From the NCBI RefSeq assembly GCF_022458985.1, contig NC_061773.1, forward strand, positions 1,308,001-1,372,000: a DNA stretch of 64,000 nt. Reading direction: 5' to 3'. The translations under genes and the position numbers were made by a program. Shown here in pieces: positions 36,047 to 64,000 of the stretch. Under the pieces are notes generated by a model that made no database searches, was not told the DNA's origin, and saw nothing but the letters and a program-made list of their open reading frames with translations. The stretch is from Mugil cephalus. Taxonomy: Eukaryota > Chordata > Actinopteri > Mugiliformes > Mugilidae. Position 1 is the stretch's first letter. Each line of letters starts with the position of its first letter.

Positions 36047-64000
<27,954 letters not shown>

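Overview
The window is a stretch of a vertebrate nuclear genome, almost certainly a teleost fish. Genes are split by many GT..AG introns. The encoded proteins align by recall with human families over their full length. The repeats are typical of fish: several Tc1-like transposons, hAT-type non-autonomous elements, LINE 3' tails and long simple repeats. No bacterial, viral or organellar genes were seen.

Five protein-coding genes lie head to tail on the + strand: the C-terminal ~40% of separase (espl1, 1-5446); prefoldin subunit 5 (pfdn5, 8852-10691); La-related protein 4 (larp4, 17695-25776); the bZIP factor ATF7 (atf7, 29644-33515, with a possible in-frame upstream start at 28696); and the 5' half of disco-interacting protein 2B (dip2b, 36047 to the window end, first intron ~14.5 kb). 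The reading frame was carried across every proposed exon junction, and all phases agree. The proteins have unrelated jobs: sister-chromatid separation, chaperone assembly, mRNA poly(A) binding, transcription, and an adenylation-domain protein. Nothing suggests an operon-like or pathway cluster. The interest is syntenic, because human relatives of all five lie on 12q13 but in two separate blocks.

The intergenic space is mostly mobile DNA. 5.7-8.8 kb holds a full-length but dead Tc1-like transposon and an antisense solo LTR just upstream of the pfdn5 promoter. 11.8-15.0 kb is a nested insertion site: an outer element with terminal inverted repeats and a decayed THAP domain, containing a LINE remnant and two hAT-type elements with 8-bp target duplications. 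15.4-16.9 kb is a chimera of two Tc1-like families. Intron 1 of dip2b and other introns carry about nine pieces of one degenerate Tc1-like family, plus microsatellites of (TTATC)n, (TG)n and (CTAT)n.

I found no convincing undescribed biological system. The best candidates for follow-up are the nested element cluster, a Gln/Pro/Tyr repeat expansion inside the dip2b coding sequence, the alternative atf7 start, and the LTR next to pfdn5. Family names rest on recalled protein motifs, not on a database search.
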